Shown here in pieces: positions 1 to 7,387 of a stretch of 37,978 nucleotides of DNA; within the stretch, counting starts at the first letter, position 1, and every line of letters starts with the position of its first letter. Source of the DNA: a virus. A program made the position numbers and the translations under genes. Location: positions 1 to 37,978 of the IMG/VR virus record IMGVR_UViG_3300032287_003852; one strand, written 5' to 3'. The notes beneath the pieces were generated by a model that was not told the DNA's origin, made no database searches, and saw nothing but the letters and a program-made list of their open reading frames with translations.

Positions 1-270
1 ATAAAAACCCCAAACAAAGTTAGGTCAAAGGCTGAAACTTCCTACAAGTACTTCTTATTGTCTGATGAAATTCCAGCAATGGTTGCTGGAATGCACGCAG
101 CGGCAGTCAGAAAGAGAATTCCAATTGATCAAGAATTTGAAATCTATCTAAATCCATTTCTTAGATCAGGATTAATAAATGACACAGAATTCAACAAAGT
201 CATTAAAACTTGGATACAATTTGCAAAACAAGTTTACCCAGAAGCTAAATTTTCCAACAAAGTTTATTGA
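1..270 (+). CDS. C-terminal end of a gene cut by the window edge; possible gp59-like helicase loader
   Basis: The reading frame is open from base 1 and ends at TGA 268-270, so about 89 C-terminal residues are visible and the true start lies outside the window. The TTG at 58 need not be a start. The last part (YLNPFLRSGLINDTEF...) is a helical stretch that loosely resembles the C-terminal region of T4 gp59, which loads the gp41 helicase onto gp32-coated DNA. In T4, gene 59 lies just upstream of gene 32, and here gp32 is two genes downstream, which supports the idea by position. The similarity is weak and judged by eye, so the function is a guess; that this is coding is fairly safe. Confidence 0.5.
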   Translation: MKTPNKVRSKAETSYKYFLLSDEIPAMVAGMHAAAVRKRIPIDQEFEIYLNPFLRSGLINDTEFNKVIKTWIQFAKQVYPEAKFSNKVY

Positions 271-324
271 TATTTAAAACCGGGTGAAATTTTACTATAT
301 AAGATACAAAAAATCTTTGAAATT

Positions 325-516
325 ATGACACCACAATGGTTAACTGAATTAAAAGAAGCAGTTTCTCAACTTGAAAACGAAACTGTGAAGTTCTACGAAA
401 AAGGTAACAAGTCTGCTGGAACTAGAACTCGTAAACTTTTACAAGACATCAAAGCAGTTTGTCAAGCCGGCAGAACTCACGTTCAAGAAGCAAAGACGAG
501 CGAGCCTAAAGCTTAA
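325..516 (+). CDS. Histone H1-like (Hc1-type) small DNA-binding protein
   Basis: A 63-residue basic protein. The core FYEKGNKSAGTRTRKLLQDI (residues 23-42) closely resembles the conserved stretch of the Hc1-like proteins common in Bacteroidetes (pattern FYEKGNKxAGTRxRKxxQDxK) and related to chlamydial Hc1. Those proteins are small nucleoid-associated proteins thought to coat or bridge DNA. The ATG at 325 follows an AT-rich leader with no Shine-Dalgarno sequence. A strong terminator lies 25 bases after the stop, so the gene ends a transcription unit just before gp32. It was probably taken from a Bacteroidetes host and may compact phage DNA, alter host chromatin or compete with the host protein; which of these cannot be told here. 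Confidence 0.82.
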   Translation: MTPQWLTELKEAVSQLENETVKFYEKGNKSAGTRTRKLLQDIKAVCQAGRTHVQEAKTSEPKA

Positions 517-540
517 TCTCTTAATAAAAAGTTCACATTT

Positions 541-574
541 AAGGGCGGGTCTAAAAAACTCGCCCTTATTTTTT
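541..574 (+). terminator. Rho-independent terminator after the Hc1-like gene
   Basis: A ten-base stem (AAGGGCGGGT at 541-550 with ACTCGCCCTT at 558-567, one G-T wobble) closes a short A-rich loop and is followed by a T run to 574. It separates the Hc1-like gene from gp32. Confidence 0.88.
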
Positions 575-627
575 GAAACTACTTACGGTTTTTTAGTACA
601 ATTTTATAAATTAAAATCATTTTGAAC

Positions 628-1680
628 ATGGAAGATCTATTCAATCTCAATCTCGATGATTTCTCAGGAAAATCATCATCCGCTGCTCGTAAAGTCGACG
701 AGAACATGTACAATCCCGGTCCAGACCAAGGTCAGAACGGTATTTACAAATCGGTAATTCGTTTTATCCCATGGGTAACGGATCCGTCTAAAAGCCGCTA
801 CAAAAAGTATGCTGCTAAACTTATCAACCCTCTAACCAATGAGAAGTTGTATGTAGATTGCCCTTCAACTACGGGAGCTTCATCAATTCTTTGGACTTTG
901 GACCTAGAGTTAAAACGTTTGAAAAATGAGGAGCCTCAAATCGTTGAGGAAATCCAAAAGTACTTCAATCGCTATTACAACTATTATTCTTGTGTTTACA
1001 TCAAGAAAGATCCTCAGTTCCCTAACTTAGAAGGACAAATCAAGGTGTACTCTTACGGTTACACAATTGACAACTTGATTCAGCAAGAAATCAATCCAGA
1101 ATCAGAATTGGTAACAACTCAAAAAATCAATCCGTTCTCACTTACTCAAGGTAAGGATTTCGTATTGGTTATCAAGCGTAAAACCAAAGCATGGAGAGAT
1201 TTCAGTTCAAGTAAATTCATGAATGAAGTTAGCCCATTGATCATTACTCACGGAGGTAAAGAAATCCCAGTTTCTACTGATCCTAAAGTAATGCAGTTCA
1301 CTAGCGAGTACTTCAAAAAGAATTCACCGGACATGAGTCAGTATTTCTTAAAAGAATGGACTGACAATGAGTACGAAAAGGTTGCAGAATACATTAAAGC
1401 AATCGTTCCTTACAAACAAATCATTGAGAATCTTGTTGCGAACACAAAGGATGAGAGAATGAAGAAGCACTTCACCAACTCAAAACCAGTAAATCGTTCT
1501 CAAGCCCCAATGGGAGAAGATATTGAATTCGGTTCTACTCCAGCTTCAAAATCAAGCGCAATGTCAATTGATCTTGATGATGATTTTGCAAGTGACCCAG
1601 CTCCATCAGCAAAGGTTGAACCAGTTAAATCTGCTCCAGCTAAGTCTGATGATCTAGACGATTTGTTCGCAGACCTATAA
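628..1680 (+). CDS. 32: Single-stranded DNA-binding protein (T4 gp32-like)
   Basis: Coats single-stranded DNA during replication and recombination and organises the replisome. The ATG at 628 (350 residues) is preferred over the TTG two codons upstream. Family marks: the central WRDFSSSKFMNE matches the T4 segment around DESKFLNQ, and the acidic tail ends in DLDDLFADL, very like the DLDDLLNDL end of T4 gp32, the part that contacts partner proteins. T4 gp32 is 301 residues. Unlike T4, the core keeps only two cysteines (about residues 78 and 122) and lacks the clustered Cys/His zinc ligands. The leader is AT-rich without a Shine-Dalgarno sequence. RNase H lies downstream. Confidence 0.93.
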   Translation: MEDLFNLNLDDFSGKSSSAARKVDENMYNPGPDQGQNGIYKSVIRFIPWVTDPSKSRYKKYAAKLINPLTNEKLYVDCPSTTGASSILWTLDLELKRLKNEEPQIVEEIQKYFNRYYNYYSCVYIKKDPQFPNLEGQIKVYSYGYTIDNLIQQEINPESELVTTQKINPFSLTQGKDFVLVIKRKTKAWRDFSSSKFMNEVSPLIITHGGKEIPVSTDPKVMQFTSEYFKKNSPDMSQYFLKEWTDNEYEKVAEYIKAIVPYKQIIENLVANTKDERMKKHFTNSKPVNRSQAPMGEDIEFGSTPASKSSAMSIDLDDDFASDPAPSAKVEPVKSAPAKSDDLDDLFADL

Positions 1681-1695
1681 AAATATCCAAATACC

Positions 1696-1998
1696 ATGGC
1701 AAATAAGAAAAACGCTAATCAAGCAGAAGTTAATAAAGGCGAAGTTGAGGCTCCTCAAGCGGAGGCACAGCAACCCATCGCAACTTTACTATCTTCAATC
1801 AGCTACACTAACCAAGAAGACTACGAAAAGTTCTTGGCAAATTTAACTCCAGAGCATGCAGTTCTTGTGCTAGTTTCATCAGCTAACCACTGTCAAGCTA
1901 AAGGAGTATTTAATTTGGACGAAGCTGAATTGATTGCAAAAGCTATTAAAACGTTGAGTAAACCTCAACCTAATGTAGAACAACCTAAACAAAACTAA
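1696..1998 (+). CDS. Unknown 100-residue protein between gp32 and RNase H
   Basis: Starts at ATG 1696, 15 bases after gp32, and ends one base before the RNase H start, so it is almost certainly co-transcribed with both. The N-terminus (residues 1-28) is rich in Ala, Glu, Gln and Lys and looks disordered. A central helical segment (about 38-88) is followed by a Pro/Gln-rich tail. There is no signal peptide or membrane segment and no motif I recognise. A replication-associated accessory role is only an inference from position. Confidence 0.75.
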   Translation: MANKKNANQAEVNKGEVEAPQAEAQQPIATLLSSISYTNQEDYEKFLANLTPEHAVLVLVSSANHCQAKGVFNLDEAELIAKAIKTLSKPQPNVEQPKQN

Positions 1999-1999
1999 C

Positions 2000-3109
2000 A
2001 TGAATTTAATCATTGATGGAAATGCCTTTCTTAATGTCGCAGTTAGCATAGCAAAGAACATCTTGGCTAATGATAAACGCGTGGGCGAAAAGTATTACGT
2101 CTCTGATCTGTTGAATGACGATAAATTCATGCTTAAACAGGCAAGCAAGGATACTTTCAGAGCGTTTTCAGTAAACTATCTTGGAAGTATTCTTGCTCCG
2201 TTTAAGGAAAATATCAGTTCAGTGTTTTTCGTATTCGACTCTAAGAGTTGGAGAAAGAAGTACATTAAAGAACATTTTGAAACTCACGGTGAGGGAGATT
2301 TCTCTTACAAGGGCCAGCGTAAGTACGACGATAAGATCTATCTCTTTTTTGAGTACTTTCAAACCGAAATTCTAAACACAATCTCCGATGAATACGGAAT
2401 CGTTGTTAATAGAGTTCCAGGAGCGGAAGGTGATGACTTAATTGCCTACATTTGCGAAAATCTAAAGGAGGACATCTGTATTTGGTCGGTAGACAAGGAT
2501 TTAACACAATTACTTGAAAGTAACAAACGTAAAGTAATTCTAATTATGCCTAAACAAATGACTAAATACAAAAAGATCTACACAACTGAAGATTTTGGTC
2601 AAGTCCAAGAAACTGAAGTAGACTTATTCAATTTTGACATTGAATCTATTGACAATTCAGCAATCATTAATATAATTAATGATTTAACGCAAAAGGACTA
2701 CAAGCACTTAACCGTTGATCCAACCCTAGACATTCTAACTAAGTGTTTATCTGGTGATGCTTCGGATAATATCCCAAGAGTTCATCCAAAAATGACTCCA
2801 GCCAAAGTAAGCAAGATAATCGATTACTTACGTGAATCTTATGATTGGAAAGACATCACCTCTTTAATTGATTCAGGTGATCAGGGTTTCATTGATATTT
2901 TACGTGAAGTTACATGTGACGTTCTAAAGATAAAGGAACCTGGTGAATGGCAGACGATCGAGAATAATCTTAATCGTAATAAGACACTAATTCGTTTAAG
3001 CACGGCAGTTTTTCCAACTGATGTGCTAGAATCGATCAAACAAAGCGTTGACTTAACAGCTAGACGTAAGTTTAACTATTACAAATTCAAAAAAAATTAC
3101 AAGAACTAA
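2000..3109 (+). CDS. rnh: RNase H / 5'-3' exonuclease of the FEN family (T4 Rnh-like)
   Basis: Removes RNA primers and flaps from lagging-strand fragments. The acidic metal-binding residues of the flap nuclease family appear in order: D6 (LIIDGNAF), D80 (VFFVFDSK), E143/D145/D146 (GAEGDDLIAY), D165/D167 (WSVDKDLTQLL) and D253/D256 (SGDASDNIPR), the last beginning the helix-hairpin-helix part. At 369 residues it is longer than T4 RNase H (305), partly through a segment around 185-240 between the nuclease core and the SGDxxDN motif. It overlaps the next gene by one base (TAATG), indicating translational coupling. Confidence 0.92.
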   Translation: MNLIIDGNAFLNVAVSIAKNILANDKRVGEKYYVSDLLNDDKFMLKQASKDTFRAFSVNYLGSILAPFKENISSVFFVFDSKSWRKKYIKEHFETHGEGDFSYKGQRKYDDKIYLFFEYFQTEILNTISDEYGIVVNRVPGAEGDDLIAYICENLKEDICIWSVDKDLTQLLESNKRKVILIMPKQMTKYKKIYTTEDFGQVQETEVDLFNFDIESIDNSAIINIINDLTQKDYKHLTVDPTLDILTKCLSGDASDNIPRVHPKMTPAKVSKIIDYLRESYDWKDITSLIDSGDQGFIDILREVTCDVLKIKEPGEWQTIENNLNRNKTLIRLSTAVFPTDVLESIKQSVDLTARRKFNYYKFKKNYKN

Positions 3110-3441
3110 TGAGCATAGAAGTTCAACAAGGATTCATTCCATTATTTGAAAGACTCCTGATTCTACCTGATAGCGTAGAGGTAAAAACTGAGACGGGGAT
3201 CCTACTTTCAGTAGATGCTAGAAAGCGTCCTAATACGGGTAAAGTTATTGGACTGGGCCACCTAGTCGCAGATAATTCAAAATGCCCAGTCAAAGTTGGA
3301 GACAGAGTTCTATATCAAAGATATTCGGGACTAGACGTAAAATGGGATGGTCAAAACTACCATCTGGTAATGGCAAACGATCTCTTAGCCATAATCAATA
3401 AGGATCAAGAAACCCAATTTGAATTAAATGAGCAATCTTAA
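3109..3441 (+). CDS. GroES-like co-chaperonin (functional counterpart of T4 gp31)
   Basis: Caps the host GroEL chamber; T4 gp31 does this so that the large capsid protein can fold. The 110-residue length and sequence fit a Cpn10 subunit: an N-terminal strand (PLFERLLILPDSVEVK), a mobile loop carrying the hydrophobic tripeptide in GILLSV, then GKVIGLG, VKVGDRVLYQRYSG and a C-terminal strand (MANDLLAII). It is closer to ordinary GroES than T4 gp31 is. The start overlaps the RNase H stop, and the end overlaps the next gene by 14 bases, so three genes form a coupled cluster. It probably serves major capsid protein folding. Confidence 0.88.
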   Translation: MSIEVQQGFIPLFERLLILPDSVEVKTETGILLSVDARKRPNTGKVIGLGHLVADNSKCPVKVGDRVLYQRYSGLDVKWDGQNYHLVMANDLLAIINKDQETQFELNEQS

Positions 3442-4027
3442 AAGTTTCGCGCAATTCGTGAACGAGGAAAAATCAAACGATTTCAGGATCTTTTGTGATC
3501 TTGACGGAGTTCTGGTTGATTTCGACAGAGGATTTATTGAGCTTCCGAGCAATACTGAAAAACTTTCTCCTAAAGCCTATGAAACGGCTCACGGTAAGGA
3601 TTCGTTATGGCCGTTAATCGATGAATTAGGCGAGGCCTTCTGGGAAAATCTACAATGGATGAAAGACGGTCGAGAGCTATGGGACTATCTTAAAAGATAC
3701 GATCCGATAATTCTGTCCTCTCCGAGTAAACACCCTGGCTGTTTTACAGGAAAAGCTAAATGGGTAAAGCGCCATTTGGGAATTGACCAAGATCCAGTAA
3801 AGGATCCTGCGAATTTCACAAAGGATACACGGTTCATCTTAGCTAATCACAAGCATGATTACGTTGAGCCTGCAAAAACCCTATTAGATAAAGAACCTAT
3901 TCTAATCGATGATTTCGATAGAAAATTAGAAAAATGGACTAAGGCTGGAGGAATTGGAATTTTACACAACGATTCGACCGACACGATTCGAGTAGTTGAG
4001 GAAATTTTAGGTCCAGTTGAAGACTAA
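3428..4027 (+). CDS. HAD-superfamily 5'-nucleotidase-like phosphatase with a capsid-targeting-like N-terminus
   Basis: HAD motif I is FCDLDGVLVDFD (nucleophile D24, acid/base D26), motif II is in IILSSPS, and motif IV is LIDDFDRKLEKW followed by AGGIGILH. The order and length (199 residues) fit the NT5C-type 5'(3')-deoxyribonucleotidases, which dephosphorylate nucleoside monophosphates. The first 13 residues, MSNLKSFAQFVNE, are not part of the HAD fold and match the pattern of the T4 internal-protein capsid-targeting sequence MKTYQEFIAE. The ATG overlaps the co-chaperonin gene by 14 bases. The family call is solid. The exact substrate is unknown, and packaging in the head is an inference. Confidence 0.85.
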   Translation: MSNLKSFAQFVNEEKSNDFRIFCDLDGVLVDFDRGFIELPSNTEKLSPKAYETAHGKDSLWPLIDELGEAFWENLQWMKDGRELWDYLKRYDPIILSSPSKHPGCFTGKAKWVKRHLGIDQDPVKDPANFTKDTRFILANHKHDYVEPAKTLLDKEPILIDDFDRKLEKWTKAGGIGILHNDSTDTIRVVEEILGPVED

Positions 4028-4075
4028 AGTTCTCGGACTCAAACCGAGTGGTGGAACTCTGACCAATCCGGTCGG
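4028..4075 (+). other. Potentially structured intergenic RNA, two small hairpins
   Basis: After the nucleotidase stop, AGTTC (4028-4032) can pair with GAACT (4054-4058) around an inner stem CTCGG (4032-4036) / CCGAG (4044-4048). A second small hairpin pairs GACC (4061-4064) with GGTC (4070-4073). A terminator follows directly. It does not fit a tRNA. It may be a 3'-UTR stabilising element or nothing. Confidence 0.3.
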
Positions 4076-4083
4076 CTCTAAAT

Positions 4084-4112
4084 AAAAAAGGACTCTAATG
4101 AGTCCTTTTTTT
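4084..4112. terminator. Bidirectional terminator between the nucleotidase and tail sheath genes
   Basis: The stem AAAAAGGACTC / GAGTCCTTTTT closes a TAAT loop and is flanked by A and T runs, so it can terminate on either strand. It sits between the convergent ends at 4027 (+) and 4130 (-). Confidence 0.9.
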
Positions 4113-4129
4113 GTGAAATTATTATTAGA

Positions 4130-7100
4130 TTAGAACGATGGTGTAAATCCAGTAGATTGAGAAGCCAATTGACCTCCAGCTCTTGTGATTGTGATACGGT
4201 TGATGAACTTGTGAATACCTCTTGGGAAGTCAACGATAATATCGATGATACCTGCATTATTTTCAAGAACTTCAGTTCCGTTATTTGAATCATCAAAGAC
4301 TACGTCAAATGTTGAGATACCTCTAGCGTCTTGAACCGCAGTTAAGTAGTTCTTAACGAGAGTCTTAACTCTTAATCTAGTCGTAGTATCGTTGAAATCA
4401 AATAGGAAGTTCAATAAGATACGTTCAATGTCTCTTTCAATCGTTACTAAGGCTTCTCTTACGTGAACGTTGTTCAGCGCTGATTTAACTCTTTGGTATC
4501 CGGTGTTGTTTGAGAAAATCATAACACCGAAACCTCTACGTCTAACGATCAAGTTGAAACCTGCTGGTTCCAAGAAGTCTCTGTCGTCATTAGTTAAGTC
4601 GTACTCAACTCCTGTAATTTCAGGTTCAGTAATGATACCTCTTTTACCTGCTACGATTGAGAAAGTATTACCGCTACTGTATTTCTTCATGTACGTGTTT
4701 GCAACGTATGATGCTGGTGGAATTGATTTATTTCTACCGCCTTCAAAGATTACTAAGTTAGGCATGAAGTATGCAGCATAAGATGCAATCGAAATACCGT
4801 TTTTCTCTCCTGTTGCAAATCCAAATGTGTAAGATGGATTAGATGATAAATTACCACCAGTTGAAATGTATTCAGCCGATACTAGGTTTGTGTTAACATC
4901 AATGAAGCTTGGATCAATTGATTTCTCATATTGTGCAAAGGATGGAGCATTTAGGATAGCTAAGGCTTTTCCGTGATTTGCTGCAAGCTGAGCAAGTTGC
5001 TGCTTAGACGCGCTCCAAATTTGACCTTCATAAGAATCGATGATGTAACGATAGTCTAATGTTTCATTATCGGCTAGTGTAGAAGCAATGTTAGTATCGT
5101 TGAACATGTAGTCCAAGATAGTATTTTGACGCTCAGCTGTTCCGTTAGGATACAATCCGCTTTCATCAACTTGCATTGCAGGTACGTAGAAACCTCTAAG
5201 ATCAGTTACGTAGTTTTTGATTCCTTTGTAAACGCTAAGGCCTGCATTTCCAGCTAATGAAGCTGGCGTAATGTCAATGCCTGTAATGTTTGAATCAGCA
5301 GCCGTATCGACTGTGATTGTGTATTTTAGAGTCTTAACCGGTAAGCTAGAAGGTCCGTAGTTTACAGTAACTAGTTGAGAGTAAACTGACTTAATTCTTA
5401 GTGCACGATTACGAATTACTTGGTCGCCATTTGCATCTTTGACTATTCCAGCTTTAACCCATTGACCGACTTTAAAGAATGAATCTACTAGAGTTCTCTT
5501 AGCTGAATCGTATGTGTATCCAGTATTTGCAGTTTCTTTCTTAGCTACGTTTCCGTAAAGTGAAGGATTTAACGTAAATACCACTTGATTTGGAGAGAAG
5601 AACTTGTAGTTGCTGGCTCCAGTAGTGATGAAGTAGTTAGAATCAGTCAAATCGAAATCTGCTTTGAATTGAGTAGTGTTAGTTGATTTGATGTGCAAGT
5701 ATGCCGGTGCCGGGCTAACAGCTCCGTCGGTTATGTACTCAACGTCAACTTGATTTTGGAATGCTGCATCTTGGTAAGCGTAAAACTCGATGTACTTGAT
5801 TTGTCCGGTGCTTTGAGTTTTGACTAAGCCATCGGTTGATAAGTAAAGAGTAGTAGGCGTGCTAGATGGAGCAGCTAAGTAGTGTAGAGTATCTCCAGTT
5901 TTGATGAATCCATTTGCCCATGCGTTATACAATTTACTTCCGATAGTTGCAACAATGTACTTGTCGCCAGTTGGTAAATTTGATGGACCTGAAAGCTTTT
6001 GAACTGTGTATGTTTCGCCAGCGGCATAAGTTGAATTGTAATCAACGTTATCCAATGCGAAATAATACTCGTAGCCAGCCGATTTTCTGTAACTTAATAC
6101 GTCGATCAGAGCAACTGGATCAACTGTACTGATTCCGTTATCTACTGTGTAAAGTTGTTTAGTATTGTCAGTCGTGTTAAGTTCGTCAAAACCGTAACCT
6201 ACTAAGTCAATTCGTTGTTCTGCGATCGGCTCGGTTGAGCTACCGCTATCAAAAGTAGAATTAGTTAAGTCGATCATGTCAACTTTCTTGTAGTCGATTG
6301 CACAAAATACTCCGCACTGGCTGAATTTTCTGTTGAATAATGTGTCAATTGAAGAGACTGCTCCAGTTAAATCTCTGAAATCTGGGATCATTGCTCCAAT
6401 TGTACGGTTTATTACTGAAATTTCTCTAAGTGAAAGGAAATCGTTCATCTTAGCGAGTTCAATACCTGATGGATTAAAGAACTGCCCGTAAATTGGGTCT
6501 TTAGAAAGTCTGATGTAATCGGTCCAATCGCCTTCAACTACTGCGATTTCGACAAAGTAGTCAGAAACGTAGTCGTCTGGGTGTAAAAATTCAGGAATTT
6601 CTACTTTTTCTCCTAGAAGCTTGTAGTATTCCTTAACTTTAATATCATATCCGGTAGTATCGGCTACTCTAACCCATGCAGTCACTGCTTTCTTAGAAAG
6701 GTTTACTAAGCTTAATAGCTTATTAGCATCACGATCCGCTGTACCAGTAGCTGGGAAAGAATCTCCTAACTGAATGTTTTTGTATTTGTTAACCGCATCA
6801 ACATCAGCAAACCATAGTTTCTGAGTATTGTAGAAATGTGAAAGACTATCTTGATAAAGATTAGCCGCCCAATTTGAATTATTTGATGCCGATTCAGTAT
6901 TAAATGTTGTAAAGTATGCAACATCAGTATCTGCAACCGGTAAAAGATTCAAAGCGTAAACTGGGCCTTGTCTCAATGCTACTTCTATCGTTCTATGAAA
7001 GAAGCTTCCGTTCTTTTCTAGTTTAGAATCATTTTCTCCGTATACTGCGGTTAATGAACGTAAGTCGTTAATTAGTACTACTGAGTTGATAGGTCCTTTT

Positions 7101-7222
7101 TTGCTGGATCCTATTACGAGTCTGCCTGTCGATAAAGGTAAGCTGAGATTAGTGCTTTCGTCGATTTCGACCGTGTAAACACCGCTTGACTTGAATCGGT
7201 TCAGATTTAATTTTTCTGCCAT
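4130..7222 (-). CDS. 18: Contractile tail sheath protein (T4 gp18-like), unusually large
   Basis: Forms the contractile outer tail tube. The N-terminus (SSGVYTVEIDESTNLSLPLS, then GRLVIGSSKKGP and ALRQGPVYALNLLP) and the C-terminus (REALVTIERDIERILLNFLF, FDVVFDDSNN, VDFPRGIHKFINRITITRAG) are typical of sheath proteins that interlock through terminal arms. At 1030 residues it is far longer than T4 gp18 (659). The extra length is in the middle, roughly residues 330-640, rich in Tyr, Thr, Ser and Asn, probably additional surface domains. It is transcribed alone and away from the tube gene, behind two late-promoter-like motifs, and ends at a bidirectional terminator. Confidence 0.93.
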   Translation of the reverse strand: MAEKLNLNRFKSSGVYTVEIDESTNLSLPLSTGRLVIGSSKKGPINSVVLINDLRSLTAVYGENDSKLEKNGSFFHRTIEVALRQGPVYALNLLPVADTDVAYFTTFNTESASNNSNWAANLYQDSLSHFYNTQKLWFADVDAVNKYKNIQLGDSFPATGTADRDANKLLSLVNLSKKAVTAWVRVADTTGYDIKVKEYYKLLGEKVEIPEFLHPDDYVSDYFVEIAVVEGDWTDYIRLSKDPIYGQFFNPSGIELAKMNDFLSLREISVINRTIGAMIPDFRDLTGAVSSIDTLFNRKFSQCGVFCAIDYKKVDMIDLTNSTFDSGSSTEPIAEQRIDLVGYGFDELNTTDNTKQLYTVDNGISTVDPVALIDVLSYRKSAGYEYYFALDNVDYNSTYAAGETYTVQKLSGPSNLPTGDKYIVATIGSKLYNAWANGFIKTGDTLHYLAAPSSTPTTLYLSTDGLVKTQSTGQIKYIEFYAYQDAAFQNQVDVEYITDGAVSPAPAYLHIKSTNTTQFKADFDLTDSNYFITTGASNYKFFSPNQVVFTLNPSLYGNVAKKETANTGYTYDSAKRTLVDSFFKVGQWVKAGIVKDANGDQVIRNRALRIKSVYSQLVTVNYGPSSLPVKTLKYTITVDTAADSNITGIDITPASLAGNAGLSVYKGIKNYVTDLRGFYVPAMQVDESGLYPNGTAERQNTILDYMFNDTNIASTLADNETLDYRYIIDSYEGQIWSASKQQLAQLAANHGKALAILNAPSFAQYEKSIDPSFIDVNTNLVSAEYISTGGNLSSNPSYTFGFATGEKNGISIASYAAYFMPNLVIFEGGRNKSIPPASYVANTYMKKYSSGNTFSIVAGKRGIITEPEITGVEYDLTNDDRDFLEPAGFNLIVRRRGFGVMIFSNNTGYQRVKSALNNVHVREALVTIERDIERILLNFLFDFNDTTTRLRVKTLVKNYLTAVQDARGISTFDVVFDDSNNGTEVLENNAGIIDIIVDFPRGIHKFINRITITRAGGQLASQSTGFTPSF

Positions 7223-7245
7223 CGCTTTTGCGTATTATTTTGAAG

Positions 7246-7254
7246 TTATTTATT
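7246..7254 (-). promoter_or_regulatory. Late-promoter-like motif, proximal, for tail sheath
   Basis: On the minus strand this reads AATAAATAA, 24 bases upstream of the sheath start; an overlapping GATAAATAA occupies 7250-7258. T4 late promoters are TATAAATA. Spacing matches the other late units in the window. Confidence 0.6.
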
Positions 7255-7267
7255 TATCGCATTAAGT

Positions 7268-7292
7268 CCAAATTCATACTTTTTGAACTTGG
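7268..7292 (-). other. Inverted repeat in the sheath leader
   Basis: On the minus strand CCAAGTTC (7292-7285) can pair with GAATTTGG (7275-7268) over eight positions with one G-U wobble and a nine-base loop. It lies between the two late-promoter motifs, so only transcripts from the distal promoter would carry it. Confidence 0.35.
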
Positions 7293-7309
7293 GCTAGTCG
7301 CGTCTGTAG

Positions 7310-7318
7310 TTATTTATC
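7310..7318 (-). promoter_or_regulatory. Late-promoter-like motif, distal, for tail sheath
   Basis: The minus strand reads GATAAATAA, about 88 bases upstream of the sheath start: a second, tandem late promoter candidate in the same divergent intergenic region. GCTAGT (7293-7298) and ACTAGC (7323-7328) flank it as an inverted repeat. Confidence 0.45.
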
Positions 7319-7387
7319 AGCAACTAGCACAATAAACTTAAACTTTTTTCACTTTTGGGGTAAAAGATCTTGTAAAACTAACTAAAT

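Noticed and set aside
1500-1697. 65-residue frame on minus under the end of gp32
   Set aside because: Complement of the Ser/Asp-rich gp32 tail; no independent support.
4028-4080. Possible tRNA between the nucleotidase and sheath genes
   Set aside because: Too short, with no T-loop sequence, no acceptor stem and no cloverleaf order.
4470-4781. 103-residue frame on plus within the sheath gene
   Set aside because: Antisense to the conserved sheath C-terminal region, with no leader or neighbours.
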